Shown: positions 1-8,259 of the stretch, one piece after another
Position numbering within the stretch: position 1 is the first letter of the stretch
How the letters are laid out: the number at the start of each line of letters is the position of its first letter
Assembly (NCBI RefSeq): GCF_034521915.1
Contig: NZ_JAXHLU010000015.1
Span: forward strand, 1-64,000
Source of the DNA: Fodinibius sp034521915
Lineage (GTDB): Bacteria > Bacteroidota > Rhodothermia > Balneolales > Balneolaceae
Direction of reading: 5' to 3'
Length of the DNA: 64,000 nucleotides
Notes under the pieces: generated by a model
What the model saw: only the letters and a program-made list of their open reading frames with translations
The model's database searches: none
What the model was told of the DNA's origin: nothing
Made by a program: the position numbers and the translations under genes

Positions 1-1819
1 TGAATACTCCTGTCCATAAATGCTGCCGTCTTCATCGGCCACCTGGACGACGCGGAACATGCCCCGTTCCATGTGATAGAGGATGTGGCAGTGGAACGCC
101 CATCGCCCTTTGTCGCGCGGCGTAATAAGGGCCGAAATGCGCTGGGCCGGTTGTACCAGCAGGGTATGCTGTCGGGGGTTGTACTGTCCGTTACCGTTTT
201 CCATCTCCATCCACATGCCATGCAGGTGAATGGGGTGTTCCATCATCGTGTCGTTAACAAGGGTCAGGCGCAGGCGCTCGTTGTGTTTGAACTCGATGGG
301 GCCATCCACCTGGTGAAACTGGTCCCCGTCGAACGACCACATGTAGCGTTCCATATTGCCAGTCAGATGCAGTTCCACTTCCCGCTGGGCATCACGGGTG
401 TCTTTGTTGGGACGCAAACTTTTTAGATCATTATAGACCAGCACTTTTCGTCCATCATTTCCCAAGTCCAATGCCCGGTTCATCCAGCCGGTCAAATTGG
501 TTCTGGGCAACGGCAGCCGCGCCTGGTCCGTGCTTGTCAGGCCCGTGTTTGACAGGCGTCTCCTTCATGGCGGGCATATTCTTGTCGCCGTGGTTCATGT
601 CTCCATGGTCTATATTACCATGATCCATGTCGTTCATATTATCGCCTTCCATATCCATGCCGCCCATGGACATCATCATGCCCATGTCTCTCATGCTGCG
701 TTTGGGGCGCGGACGTAGGTCAGGTACCGGGGCTTCCATCCCTTCACGGGGTGCCAGCGTGCCGCGTGCATAGCCGCTTCGATCGAGTGATTCGGCGAAA
801 ATAGTAAACGGTTTTTCCTCCTTGGGTTCGACGATCACATCATAGGTCTCGGCAATGCCAATGCGAAACTCTTCAATGGGTACCGGTTCTACATTTTGCC
901 CATCGGCTGCAACCACGGTCATCTGGAGCCCGGGAATGCGAACATCAAAGGCGGTAGTACCGGCGGAGGCGTTAATAAATCGCAGCCGCACTTTTTCGCC
1001 TTTGTTAAACAGAGCGTTCCAGTTGGAGTCGGGACCGTGGCCGTTCATCAGGTAGGTGTAGGTGGCACCGGTGACATCCAGCAGGTCGGTGGCGCTCATC
1101 CGCATATCTCCAAACATGGCATAGTCTTTAATCGTATCGCCAAGACCGTTCTTTTTTACGTCACTGAAAAATTCGCCAAGGTCTCGCTTCTGGTAGTTGT
1201 AGTAGCCCTCCATTTTGATGTTGTTGGCCAACACATCATGGGGATCCTCGAACGTCCAGTCCGAAAGTACAATCGGATAGTCACGGTCATACTCAACCGG
1301 GTCCTGTTCGGCGGGGTCGATAATCATGGGACCGTAATGGCCGAGCTGTTCCTGCAGGCCCGAGTGGCTGTGATACCAATAGGTCCCGCTCTGTCGCACC
1401 GGATATTTATACTCAAAGGTTTCACCGGGCTTGATCCCGTCAAAACTTACGCCGGGTACCCCGTCCATCTGGAAGGGGAGCAGAATACCGTGCCAGTGAA
1501 TGGAGGTATCCTCATCCAACTCATTGGTAACGCGGAGCGTGACGTCTTGCCCCTCTTTCAGGCGAATGAGAGGGGCTGGTACCGTTCCATTAATTCCTAT
1601 TGCTTCTCCCTGCTTCCCATCGATCTTGTGAGGCATTTTACCGATCGTAAGGTCAATGACGTTATCGGGACCTTTAGGAGTTAATACTTCTCGCCTCTCA
1701 CTGCCAAAGCCCGCTAAGGCGTAACCCGGCAATACTGCGCTTGCACCGGCAAAAGCTGCGAGGGAACCGGCATAACGCAGGAATTTTCGGCGCGATATAT
1801 TATTGTTGTCTTCACTCAT
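1..1819 (-). pseudogene. copA: Multicopper oxidase (CopA/PcoA-like), frameshifted and cut by window edge
   Basis: Periplasmic cupredoxin-type oxidase, expected to oxidise Cu(I) in copper resistance. The N-terminal part (455-1819, 454 aa) starts with a twin-arginine export signal (SRRKFLR, R10-R11). It then shows the copper ligands HWH at residues 108-110 and the YWYHSHSG motif near 147-154, and later a Met/His/Asp-rich loop near 375-420, typical of CopA. That frame stops at 455-457, just after GIGLG. The next frame continues at once with NDGRKVLVYNDL and runs to position 1 with the C-terminal ligands HPIHLHG and HCHILYHMERGMF. One extra base in the T-run at 458-460 (A-run on the coding strand) explains the break, so this is one gene with a +1 frameshift, real or from assembly. 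It diverges from the two-component genes at 1974. Confidence 0.88.
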
Positions 1820-1891
1820 AGTGGTTCAGTATTCTTTTATTGATTCAGCAGAAATTTCTTTGATCACAGTCTCTTAATATAACAGTCCAAC

Positions 1892-1908
1892 CTTAAATCA
1901 AGCTTAAA
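1892..1908. promoter_or_regulatory. CTTAAA-N5-CTTAAA direct repeat in the copA/RR divergent promoter
   Basis: CTTAAA occurs at 1892-1897 and again at 1903-1908, exactly 11 bp apart, followed by an inverted copy (ATTTAAG) at 1911-1917. The site lies between the divergent starts at 1819 and 1974. Direct repeats one helical turn apart are the usual binding geometry of OmpR-family regulators. The same arrangement recurs at 5592 and 5999, so I infer an operator for the regulator encoded at 1974. Confidence 0.5.
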
Positions 1909-1973
1909 ACATTTAAGCTCAGAGTCTGTTATTTTGGATACGGAAATTTTTATACCCTAATGCAGAGTCAGTT

Positions 1974-2681
1974 ATGTGGATTTTATTAGTGGAAGATGAA
2001 AAACAGCTTGCCGGTAACCTAAAACGGGGATTGGAAGAGGAGGGACACGTCGTTGAAGTGATCCGCGACGGAGAACAGGCCGAGCTTCAGGGGATGGTCA
2101 GCGATTATGATGTAGTTATCCTGGACTGGCGCCTGCCCAACCGGGATGGCAAGCAGATTTTGCAGCACTGGCGGAAAGAGGGGCGGGACTTTCCTGTTCT
2201 GATGCTTACGGCGCTGGGGGATCTGGATCACAAAGTGTCAGGGCTGGATGCGGGCGCCGATGACTATATGAGCAAGCCCTTTTCTTTTGAAGAATTGCTG
2301 GCTCGGGTGCGTGCCCTGGGCAGACGGAAATCCGAAATTAATGATACCGAAACGGTTTCGACCGGACCCATTGAGCTGGACAGCCGAAAGCACAAGCTAA
2401 ATATTTGTGGCATCGAACGTACCCTTCGTCCTAAGGAGTTTACACTACTTGAGCTGCTGCTCAAAGAACCGGACGCGGTATTTTCCAAGACACAGATCGC
2501 CGAGCGAGTTTGGGGATCTGCCTATCACGTGAGCGATAATACGATTGAAGCCACGATTTCTACGCTTCGTCAAAAACTGGGCGAATCGCTTGAGGAATGC
2601 GATGAGGTTTCATGGGATGATTCCAATAGCATCATTGAAACCATTCGGGGAGCCGGCTACCGACTTAATAGTCGATGCTGA
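1974..2681 (+). CDS. OmpR-family response regulator (CusR/CopR-like)
   Basis: DNA-binding response regulator of 235 aa. The receiver domain (about 1-115) has the acidic pocket at E7-D8-E9, phosphoacceptor D51 in VVILDWRLPNRDG, T78 and K100 in SKPFSFEELL. The C-terminal winged helix (about 130-232) contains TLRPKEFTLLELLL and the recognition region ending in IRGAGYRL. The partner histidine kinase starts 21 bp downstream and a copper oxidase diverges upstream, so a metal-responsive role of the CusR/CopR/PcoR type is likely. The regulator probably acts on the 11-bp-phased CTTAAA repeats found in this divergent promoter and near 5.6-6.0 kb. That link is an inference. Confidence 0.93.
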   Translation: MWILLVEDEKQLAGNLKRGLEEEGHVVEVIRDGEQAELQGMVSDYDVVILDWRLPNRDGKQILQHWRKEGRDFPVLMLTALGDLDHKVSGLDAGADDYMSKPFSFEELLARVRALGRRKSEINDTETVSTGPIELDSRKHKLNICGIERTLRPKEFTLLELLLKEPDAVFSKTQIAERVWGSAYHVSDNTIEATISTLRQKLGESLEECDEVSWDDSNSIIETIRGAGYRLNSRC

Positions 2682-2702
2682 TTAGCAAAAACGAGTAGTG
2701 TT

Positions 2703-4139
2703 TTGAGTAAATTTACTTCATTTCTTGATCGGCTTTCGATATCCAAAAAACTGGCATTTTGGTATGGGCTGAGCCTATTCGTGATGCTTAGCCTGTTTGG
2801 CTACATTTTATACGAGACCTTTCACCAGTCCATTCACCACAACTACGATCGCCACCTTCGGTTTGAAGCTGAACAGCTGCTCCCGCATATTGATACCAGC
2901 GGGGATACGCTTTCTATAGATCTTAAGGGATACAGCAGAAATGCAGCACTCAAAAGTGGGGTTGAATATGGCACCTACGTGCGACTGTATGATGTAAATG
3001 GAAATCAGATATACAGCAGTCCTAATTTCTCGAAGGTAGGCCAACCGCTGGAGACCGAACTCCCTGAAACCCCCGAAGAATATTCATTCAGCAGCCAATG
3101 GCAAGATTTGCCGGCCCGGACGCTTTTCTATCCGATTACAGATAACGATGGGAACTTTTGCGGCTGGCTGGAAGTAACCGGTTTTGAATGGACCCTCCAC
3201 GAAGAAGTAAATCGGTTCCGCCGATATCTGTTGGTCTTTATCGCGATCAGTGTACTCTTATCCATCTTGGGCGGCTATTGGCTCTCGCGCAGGGCACTGT
3301 CGCCGGTCGCCTCGATTATCGATGCGGCCAAATCCATCACGGCCACCGATTTGGACAGGCGCATCCCCGTAAACTACCAGGTGCGAGATGAGCTGACGGA
3401 CTTGGCGGAAACCTTCAATATGATGTTGAATCGACTGCAAAGAGGGTTCGAGCGTGAAAAGCGGTTTACTTCGGACGCGGCCCACGAGCTGATGACCCCG
3501 CTCTCATCACTGCAAAGCGATGCGGAGATTATGCTGCGTAAGCCACGCTCAAAAGAAGAGTATCGAGAAACGATTCAGCGGATGCTGGCGGAAACCCGTC
3601 GCATGAGTGAAATGGTGCACCTGTTGTTGCAGTTATCCCGAGTGGAAGCCGACCACCGCTCTGAGCCGGAACGGGTTAACATCAGCCGTATTACCGAAAA
3701 GGTAGCTGAGGAATATCAGGATATATCCGATCAGAAGGATATTGACTTTGAAGTAGAAGTCGATCCAGAATTATATGTTAGTGCCCATGGTGCCTATATA
3801 GAAGAAGTCATAAATAATCTATTGGAAAATGCTTTGAAATATACGCCTGAAGGAGGAAGGATAAGTCTTGAACTTCGACGAAGCAGTTCTAAGGCGGTCA
3901 TCCATCTGAGTGATACCGGGATTGGATTTGACGAGGAGACTAAAAAACACCTTTTTGAGCGATTTTACCGGGCTAATGAATCGGAGGTACAGGACCAATC
4001 AGGCAGTGGTTTGGGACTACCGCTCGTCAAGGCTATTGTCGGGTTATACGGTGGAAAAATTCGAGCTTATAGTGATGGTCCGGGAGAGGGTAGTACGTTT
4101 GTCGTAGAGTTGCCATTGTGGGAAGAGGAGGAAGCCTAA
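2703..4139 (+). CDS. Sensor histidine kinase (CusS-like, heavy-metal type)
   Basis: Membrane sensor kinase of 478 aa, partner of the regulator just upstream. It starts with TTG at 2703. One transmembrane segment (about 17-36), an extracytoplasmic sensor region of about 135 residues and a second segment (about 175-195) are followed by a HAMP linker (about 196-248). The HisKA box is AAHELMTPLSSL with phospho-acceptor H261; the usual R of HELRTPL is M here. The ATPase domain shows N376 in NNLLENALKY, DTGIGF at 404-409 and GSGLGLP near 434-440. The stop overlaps the end of the convergent methyltransferase by 4 bp. Copper as the signal is inferred from the neighbours. Confidence 0.92.
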   Translation: MSKFTSFLDRLSISKKLAFWYGLSLFVMLSLFGYILYETFHQSIHHNYDRHLRFEAEQLLPHIDTSGDTLSIDLKGYSRNAALKSGVEYGTYVRLYDVNGNQIYSSPNFSKVGQPLETELPETPEEYSFSSQWQDLPARTLFYPITDNDGNFCGWLEVTGFEWTLHEEVNRFRRYLLVFIAISVLLSILGGYWLSRRALSPVASIIDAAKSITATDLDRRIPVNYQVRDELTDLAETFNMMLNRLQRGFEREKRFTSDAAHELMTPLSSLQSDAEIMLRKPRSKEEYRETIQRMLAETRRMSEMVHLLLQLSRVEADHRSEPERVNISRITEKVAEEYQDISDQKDIDFEVEVDPELYVSAHGAYIEEVINNLLENALKYTPEGGRISLELRRSSSKAVIHLSDTGIGFDEETKKHLFERFYRANESEVQDQSGSGLGLPLVKAIVGLYGGKIRAYSDGPGEGSTFVVELPLWEEEEA

Positions 4140-4774
4140 CGCGGTTTAATGGCTTCGATTTTTTTAACGATGCCACCTTTCGTTAGATCCCGGACCTGTT
4201 GTAGTTGCCATCCTGCTTTTTCTACGTTCACTACGGTTTCACGGGCAATATGTACGCCGATTAGGTAATGTAGTGGCCCATCAATTCGCTCCATCAGCGA
4301 AGCCAGGGGCGACCACTCAGCACGCATATGTTCCAGTAAATGGAGTCGGCCGCCGGGTCGGATCACGCGCAACGCTTCCCGAAGGCCCAAAACGGCATCG
4401 GGCACCGAACAAAAGACGAACGTGGCAATCACATCGTCAAAATGATTGTCGGGAAAATCCATCTGCTGGGCATCCATCTCTTTAAGTGTGACGTTGCCTT
4501 TCTGATGTTTTGCTAACAACTGCTTCGCCCGCTGCAACATCTTAGGCGATAAGTCAATACCCGTCAGTTCAATATCATCCGGGTAATACGGGATATTCTT
4601 GCCCGTACCAACGCCAATCTCCAATACGTTTGGTCCCTCAACCTGTTGCCAAAGGTCACTGCGCCAACCTTGGAACAGCAATTTTTCTACCGGCCACTCC
4701 ATTACGTTATACAATGGAGCGATGAGATCGTAACGATTTTGGGTGTGGGCGGTATCACTGCTGTTCTTTTGCAT
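4136..4774 (-). CDS. Class I SAM-dependent methyltransferase
   Basis: 212 aa. Motif I is NVLEIGVGTGKN (residues 49-60), followed by the acidic region ELTGIDLSPKML and post-motif segments MDFPDNHFDDVIATFVFCSV and LREALRVIRPGGRLHLLEHM. This is the UbiE/methyltransferase-11 pattern, also seen in small phosphatidylethanolamine N-methyltransferase-like proteins. The substrate cannot be told. It is 11 bp downstream of the SHOCT peptide gene on the same strand and converges with the histidine kinase, so it sits inside the copper cluster, perhaps cotranscribed with 4786 and 5028. Confidence 0.88.
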   Translation of the reverse strand: MQKNSSDTAHTQNRYDLIAPLYNVMEWPVEKLLFQGWRSDLWQQVEGPNVLEIGVGTGKNIPYYPDDIELTGIDLSPKMLQRAKQLLAKHQKGNVTLKEMDAQQMDFPDNHFDDVIATFVFCSVPDAVLGLREALRVIRPGGRLHLLEHMRAEWSPLASLMERIDGPLHYLIGVHIARETVVNVEKAGWQLQQVRDLTKGGIVKKIEAIKPR

Positions 4775-4785
4775 GTTTAAGTAAC

Positions 4786-4998
4786 CTATCGTCTATTTTG
4801 AAGAACATTCTTCCGTTCCTCATATTCCTCCCGCTCTATTTCTCCCTGTGCATACCGTTTATCGAGTATTTCGAGTGCGCTTTCGTTCGTATTGCTCCTA
4901 GATTCATGTCCCGGGATATTGAACACGATCAGTACAAAAGCGAGGATGATGAGGATCCACCAAATCCAATGCATACCTATGAAATTATGACCAAACAT
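4786..4998 (-). CDS. Small membrane protein with SHOCT C-terminal tail
   Basis: 70 aa. One hydrophobic segment (about 11-27, WIWWILIILAFVLIVF) is followed by a C-terminal SHOCT-type helix pair (ALEILDKRYAQGEIEREEYEERKNVL split across residues 42-67). SHOCT tails are oligomerisation modules common in short proteins beside heavy-metal resistance genes. It lies between the Met-rich protein (29 bp upstream) and the methyltransferase, all in one direction. The specific function is unknown. Confidence 0.82.
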   Translation of the reverse strand: MFGHNFIGMHWIWWILIILAFVLIVFNIPGHESRSNTNESALEILDKRYAQGEIEREEYEERKNVLQNRR

Positions 4999-5027
4999 AA
5001 TGTTTCGTGGGTTAGAGTGGTTATTCT

Positions 5028-5513
5028 CTATTGATTGTTATGATGCTTTTGGTGTTTTTTGCCGTTATTAGAATTTTTCATCATTCCTTTATGGTTCATC
5101 ATATCACCTTGCATCATCTGCATGCACATCATATGCATCTTCATCATGGATGAATCGCCCATCTTCTCCATCATTTTGGAGTGATCCATTTTTTCTCCAT
5201 CCATCATAGACTGCATTATTTCCATATGCTTTTGCATACGCTCTTTCATCTGGGGATTGTTTTTCATCATTTCCTGCATGTTGCCCATATTCATATTGCC
5301 GTCCATGTTTTGCATCATGTGCTGCATCATCTTTTGACGCATTTCCGGATTGTCCGCCATATGCTGCATCATCATGGATTGCATGGAGGAGTCCTGCATC
5401 ATTTCCATCATCTGTTTCTTCTTTTGGTCCATGTCTTTTTGCTGGGCAAAACTCATAGTGGCAAAAAGAAGAATAATTGAGAGTGTGAATGTTAAGCGTT
5501 TCATAATAGTCAC
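5028..5513 (-). CDS. Exported methionine-rich protein, probable copper binder
   Basis: 161 aa with a signal peptide (about 1-23, cleavage near SFA-QQ). The mature part contains about 43 Met in about 138 residues, mostly as MM, MxxM and HMM clusters, plus His and one Cys. Two imperfect repeats begin NPEMRQKMMQHM and NPQMKERMQKHM. Such Met arrays bind Cu(I), as in PcoE, CopA loops and CusF-like proteins; no enzymatic fold is visible. A 5'-ATGACNAT-type start is possible either at 5513 or at the second Met (residue 4). A CTTAAG-N5-CTTAAA site lies about 80 bp upstream (5592-5608), so I infer copper-induced expression by the local two-component pair. Confidence 0.8.
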   Translation of the reverse strand: MTIMKRLTFTLSIILLFATMSFAQQKDMDQKKKQMMEMMQDSSMQSMMMQHMADNPEMRQKMMQHMMQNMDGNMNMGNMQEMMKNNPQMKERMQKHMEIMQSMMDGEKMDHSKMMEKMGDSSMMKMHMMCMQMMQGDMMNHKGMMKNSNNGKKHQKHHNNQ

Positions 5514-5591
5514 CGTTATTGTGGTTTATGAGATTAAAAGTTTGAGCTTCGATAAATTGTTATGTTCTGACCATAACATAACACCATCATA

Positions 5592-5608
5592 CTTAAGAGA
5601 ACCTTAAA
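5592..5608. promoter_or_regulatory. CTTAAG-N5-CTTAAA direct repeat upstream of the Met-rich gene
   Basis: CTTAAG at 5592-5597 and CTTAAA at 5603-5608, 11 bp apart. The pair sits in the 95-bp gap between the P-II stop codon (5609) and the start of the Met-rich gene (5513), the right place to control the latter. Same spacing as the sites at 1892 and 5999. Confidence 0.48.
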
Positions 5609-5950
5609 TTAGTTAAGAATATTAGCGCCTTCTTTACCATCCCTTATTCGGAAGGCTTGTTCAATGGGAGTGACAAAAACAATACCATCACCTTTGCTTC
5701 CGGTCCGGCCGTTTTCTTGAATAATTTGAACAATCGAGTTTATCTGTTCGGCTTTAGCTGCTATTTCAATTTTGACAACATGAGTATGCATAGCCGGAAA
5801 ATTAAGAGAACCATGTTGTTTATTAGGGTCACTGTATCGACCTGTCCCTTCACCTTCGAAAACTGTCATAGAACGGTAGCCTTCATTTCTTAGTGAACTA
5901 TAAACATCCTCTAGGAGCTTGGCTCGGATATAAGCTTTGATGAGTTTCAT
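5609..5950 (-). CDS. P-II family signalling protein, metal-cluster type
   Basis: 113 aa, the normal P-II length. The fold signature is clear at the C-terminus: NGRTGSKGDGIVFVTPIEQ (about 80-98) and AFRIRDGKEG. The T-loop (about 36-56) differs from GlnB/GlnK: it reads GTGRYSDPNKQHGSLNFPAM and I see no Tyr at the position of the uridylylated Y51. No ammonium transporter or nitrogen gene is adjacent. P-II variants linked to heavy-metal efflux clusters are described, and the location between a copper cluster and its candidate operators fits that group. Upstream are four phased TTAAA half-sites (5973-6015). Confidence 0.85.
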   Translation of the reverse strand: MKLIKAYIRAKLLEDVYSSLRNEGYRSMTVFEGEGTGRYSDPNKQHGSLNFPAMHTHVVKIEIAAKAEQINSIVQIIQENGRTGSKGDGIVFVTPIEQAFRIRDGKEGANILN

Positions 5951-5972
5951 ACGAACCTCTGCTTTAAATGAA

Positions 5973-6015
5973 GTTTAAATCTAAAATAGAAAGTATTGCT
6001 TAAAATAAGCTTAAA
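5973..6015. promoter_or_regulatory. Two 11-bp-phased TTAAA repeat pairs upstream of the P-II gene
   Basis: CTTAAA at 5999-6004 and 6010-6015 repeat the exact geometry of the sites at 1892 and 5592. A second pair of TTTAAA boxes at 5973-5978 and 5984-5989 is also 11 bp apart. All lie 23-65 bp upstream of the P-II start at 5950, in promoter position. Confidence 0.45.
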
Positions 6016-6153
6016 AACTCCCCGAATTTTTTATTGGTAAGACGTAAAATTATAGGATGGATATTATTTATGATAATACCTTTGAAACCCATGCACAACT
6101 AACATCAAATTTTCGGGCAATTTCAGCTTGGTCGCCGTAATTGCCAGCAATTT

Positions 6154-6543
6154 TTGCGGCGGTATTTCGCCCTGCCGGTTGAACAAGCCAAAAAGAATTC
6201 CATTTTCAGTGACTATGCTGAGGATGATTTTGAACGATTTTCCTTTCAAAAAAATGGAACATGCTTTTTGCCAATTATTCCGCTGGTAGGCGACACCAAA
6301 AAAGAAGCTTTTCCGCTACAGTGGAAAACACTGGAAATGACTGATCGAGAACTGAATGAACTGCGCCACAAAGTTACCGACCGGACGAAAATTGTTATTG
6401 ATCGGCTTATTAATCAATACGTTGATGGCGGTTTTACCCGGTCAGCAGCTAAGTTAGTTGCAAGATTTAAACGCAATAACATTGTGGACAAAATCATGGG
6501 CATTATAGAAGATGATCTTACTGAATTTAAACTCAAATCCTGA
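6154..6543 (+). CDS. Unknown protein, possibly a 5'-truncated remnant
   Basis: 129 aa from a TTG at 6154; the frame is open back to 6103 after a TAA at 6100, but no ATG or clear ribosome site is present. The product has an N-terminal half with hydrophobic turns and a Lys/Arg-rich helical C-terminal half (about 70-129). I do not recognise the family. The lack of a proper start, directly beyond the P-II promoter and next to a lipoprotein pseudogene, suggests the 3' part of a once longer gene. Confidence 0.4.
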   Translation: MRRYFALPVEQAKKNSIFSDYAEDDFERFSFQKNGTCFLPIIPLVGDTKKEAFPLQWKTLEMTDRELNELRHKVTDRTKIVIDRLINQYVDGGFTRSAAKLVARFKRNNIVDKIMGIIEDDLTEFKLKS

Positions 6544-6548
6544 TTACT

Positions 6549-6997
6549 ATGAATTTTCTATCCTCTTATAGTCGTTTTGGGCTTTTTGCTTTAGCAATAA
6601 TGTATTTGACAGCCGGCTGCAGCAACATGTAAGCGGTATTTAGTGAGGAGGCATACCAGCAGGCGGTAAACCTGAAGGTAGAATCGTTGAACCTGATGGT
6701 TATGGCTACAGAACCCTACGACCATCATGAAGATGAAGTGCAGGCATTAAAAACCGAGCTTCGTAAAGCTTATGAATACGCCAAAAGCCGCCCGAATAAC
6801 ACTGAGAGCACACAGCAATGGGAGATTATGATCGATCCGGATGGTTCCCTGCTAGGCGGATTCATAAGCATGTGGGAAGAACGTGGACAGATCTCATCTA
6901 CCATGGTGGAGCAGTCCTAGGGCAATATCGAAGAGGGGTTCGATATCATCATGGAGCTTGAAAGTGGAAAACGAAAAACCATAGAACCGGAATATTT
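6549..6997 (+). pseudogene. Lipoprotein pseudogene with two in-frame stops
   Basis: An ATG at 6549 opens a lipoprotein-like leader ending in the lipobox LTAGC. Three codons after the Cys there is a TAA (6630-6632). The same frame then continues as a helical Glu/Lys-rich sequence (AVFSEEAYQQAVNLKVESL and onward) to a TAG at 6918-6920, and again as GNIEEGFDIIMELESGKRK until the next gene's start at 6998. The coding character on both sides of each stop, all in one frame, shows a small lipoprotein gene broken by two nonsense changes. The family is unknown. Confidence 0.6.
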
Positions 6998-7333
6998 ATG
7001 CCAAATTTTGATGACTTTATCGATCAGTTAAAAAATGACCTTGTCGATCATGCCCAGCAGTTTGGTGATGATGTCATGGATGAATTTGTAGAAGATGGCA
7101 AAGCCTTTGCCGAAGAAGCCAAGGGGGACCTTAAGCGATGGACACAGCTAATGGCCGAGGGCAAGCTAACCAGCGATGATCTTAAATTCCTGGTAAAAGG
7201 GAAAAAGGATTTGGCCAAAATGGAGGCTCTTAAACAGAAAGGGTTAGCCAAGGCACGTCTCGACAAATTCAAGGATATCCTTGTTGGTACGGTGGTGAGT
7301 TTAGCCATCACCCTTTTTGAGGGCCACTCATAA
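6998..7333 (+). CDS. Small helical protein of unknown function
   Basis: 111 aa, highly charged and predicted all-helical, with Asp/Glu- and Lys-rich amphipathic stretches (about 1-90) and a short hydrophobic C-terminal helix (about 92-107, ILVGTVVSLAITLFEG) that could touch the membrane. It begins where the broken lipoprotein ends. I do not recognise it. It resembles small stress-type or membrane-associated helical proteins only in composition. Confidence 0.65.
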   Translation: MPNFDDFIDQLKNDLVDHAQQFGDDVMDEFVEDGKAFAEEAKGDLKRWTQLMAEGKLTSDDLKFLVKGKKDLAKMEALKQKGLAKARLDKFKDILVGTVVSLAITLFEGHS

Positions 7334-7398
7334 AACCATTATCTGTACTTCGCGTATATTTAACCATTAAAATGAAATAGCAATGGAATTAATCCTAA

Positions 7399-7632
7399 TT
7401 ATACCATTGCTAACCGCTTTGCTTTTTTCTTGAGATGATATTGATCAATAGCTGAAAATATTTTTGCCATGGCTTCTTCGGCATAAACTCCGGTAGCGTA
7501 AATGTTTTTCTTGCCGTTTGAAAAAGCGAGAAGTGTCATCCGTGAAAGTGGATAGGTACTCTTTTTAATTTGATAGAAACCTTTATACCGGTCTGTTTGA
7601 TAATAGCTTCTGAACTCTTTTGCCGTTGTCAT
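7399..7632 (-). CDS. Small unknown protein
   Basis: 77 aa, basic, with a mixed alpha/beta appearance (YKGFYQIKKSTYPLSRMTLL, then AEEAMAKIFSAIDQYHLKKK). The start is supported by a good ribosome site, AGAGGAAT about 6 nt upstream of ATG at 7632. The neighbours (unknown proteins) give no hint of function. Confidence 0.6.
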   Translation of the reverse strand: MTTAKEFRSYYQTDRYKGFYQIKKSTYPLSRMTLLAFSNGKKNIYATGVYAEEAMAKIFSAIDQYHLKKKAKRLAMV

Positions 7633-7639
7633 AATGTAT

Positions 7640-8259
7640 TCCTCTTATTAAAGGACTGTCAAATATTGCAAATGGGTAAATAACCGTCTGTAGATGATAC
7701 TGTGGCTGCTTTCATTTCTGTTGTAACAGCGCTATGACAAGATAATATATTTTTTATTAATAAAAATTAATGTTTGTAAAAACTTTGATTTAAATATAGT
7801 TTTCTGTCTGTTTTGTGAATTCAAAAATATATCTGATCAACAATTTGGCAAAGTCCTTTAGGGTAAAAATTGAACAAAATTAAGATCTAAAGTAGGCATC
7901 TGGAAATAGCAGAGTTATTCTATTTGGGAGAAAAGTGGAAACAAAACCTGCAGCATTCTTAAATCAAAAAGGCAATAGTAATCTAAGTAGTTTTAAAACA
8001 GATCCCGGGTATTTTAAATGATTCGGGGGGTTTTTATCTTGATAAGCCAAATTGCTCTTCAGGCAAAAATAATATGGAAGCTACTGTAATCAAGTCCATC
8101 GTCTATTTTCCTATAACAAGTAAAGTGTTGACCTATTTCTTGTGGAAGAAAACACTCCCTAAGTATTGAAAAATCAATATTTTATAGAAAATATTAACGG
8201 TTTGTTGTGTAGTAGTTTCGTTATATGAAGTGATGGTTCAAATCTATCAATAATCTTAA
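7640..8259. other. 620-bp AT-rich gap without a recognisable gene
   Basis: Both strands are broken by frequent stops. I see no tRNA, hairpin terminator or repeat. It presumably holds the promoter of the exported protein at 8260 and perhaps that of the gene at 7632. Confidence 0.5.

Noticed and set aside
896..1684. 262-codon plus-strand ORF opposite the copper oxidase
   Set aside because: Long antisense frame over a clearly coding, GC-richer gene; no protein motifs.
5181..5480. His-rich plus-strand ORF opposite the Met-rich gene
   Set aside because: Met codons (ATG) read as His (CAT) on the other strand, so this is a composition artefact.
6064..6249. 61-codon minus-strand ORF next to the P-II promoter
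   Set aside because: Overlaps the 6154 frame on the other strand and has no ribosome site or family.
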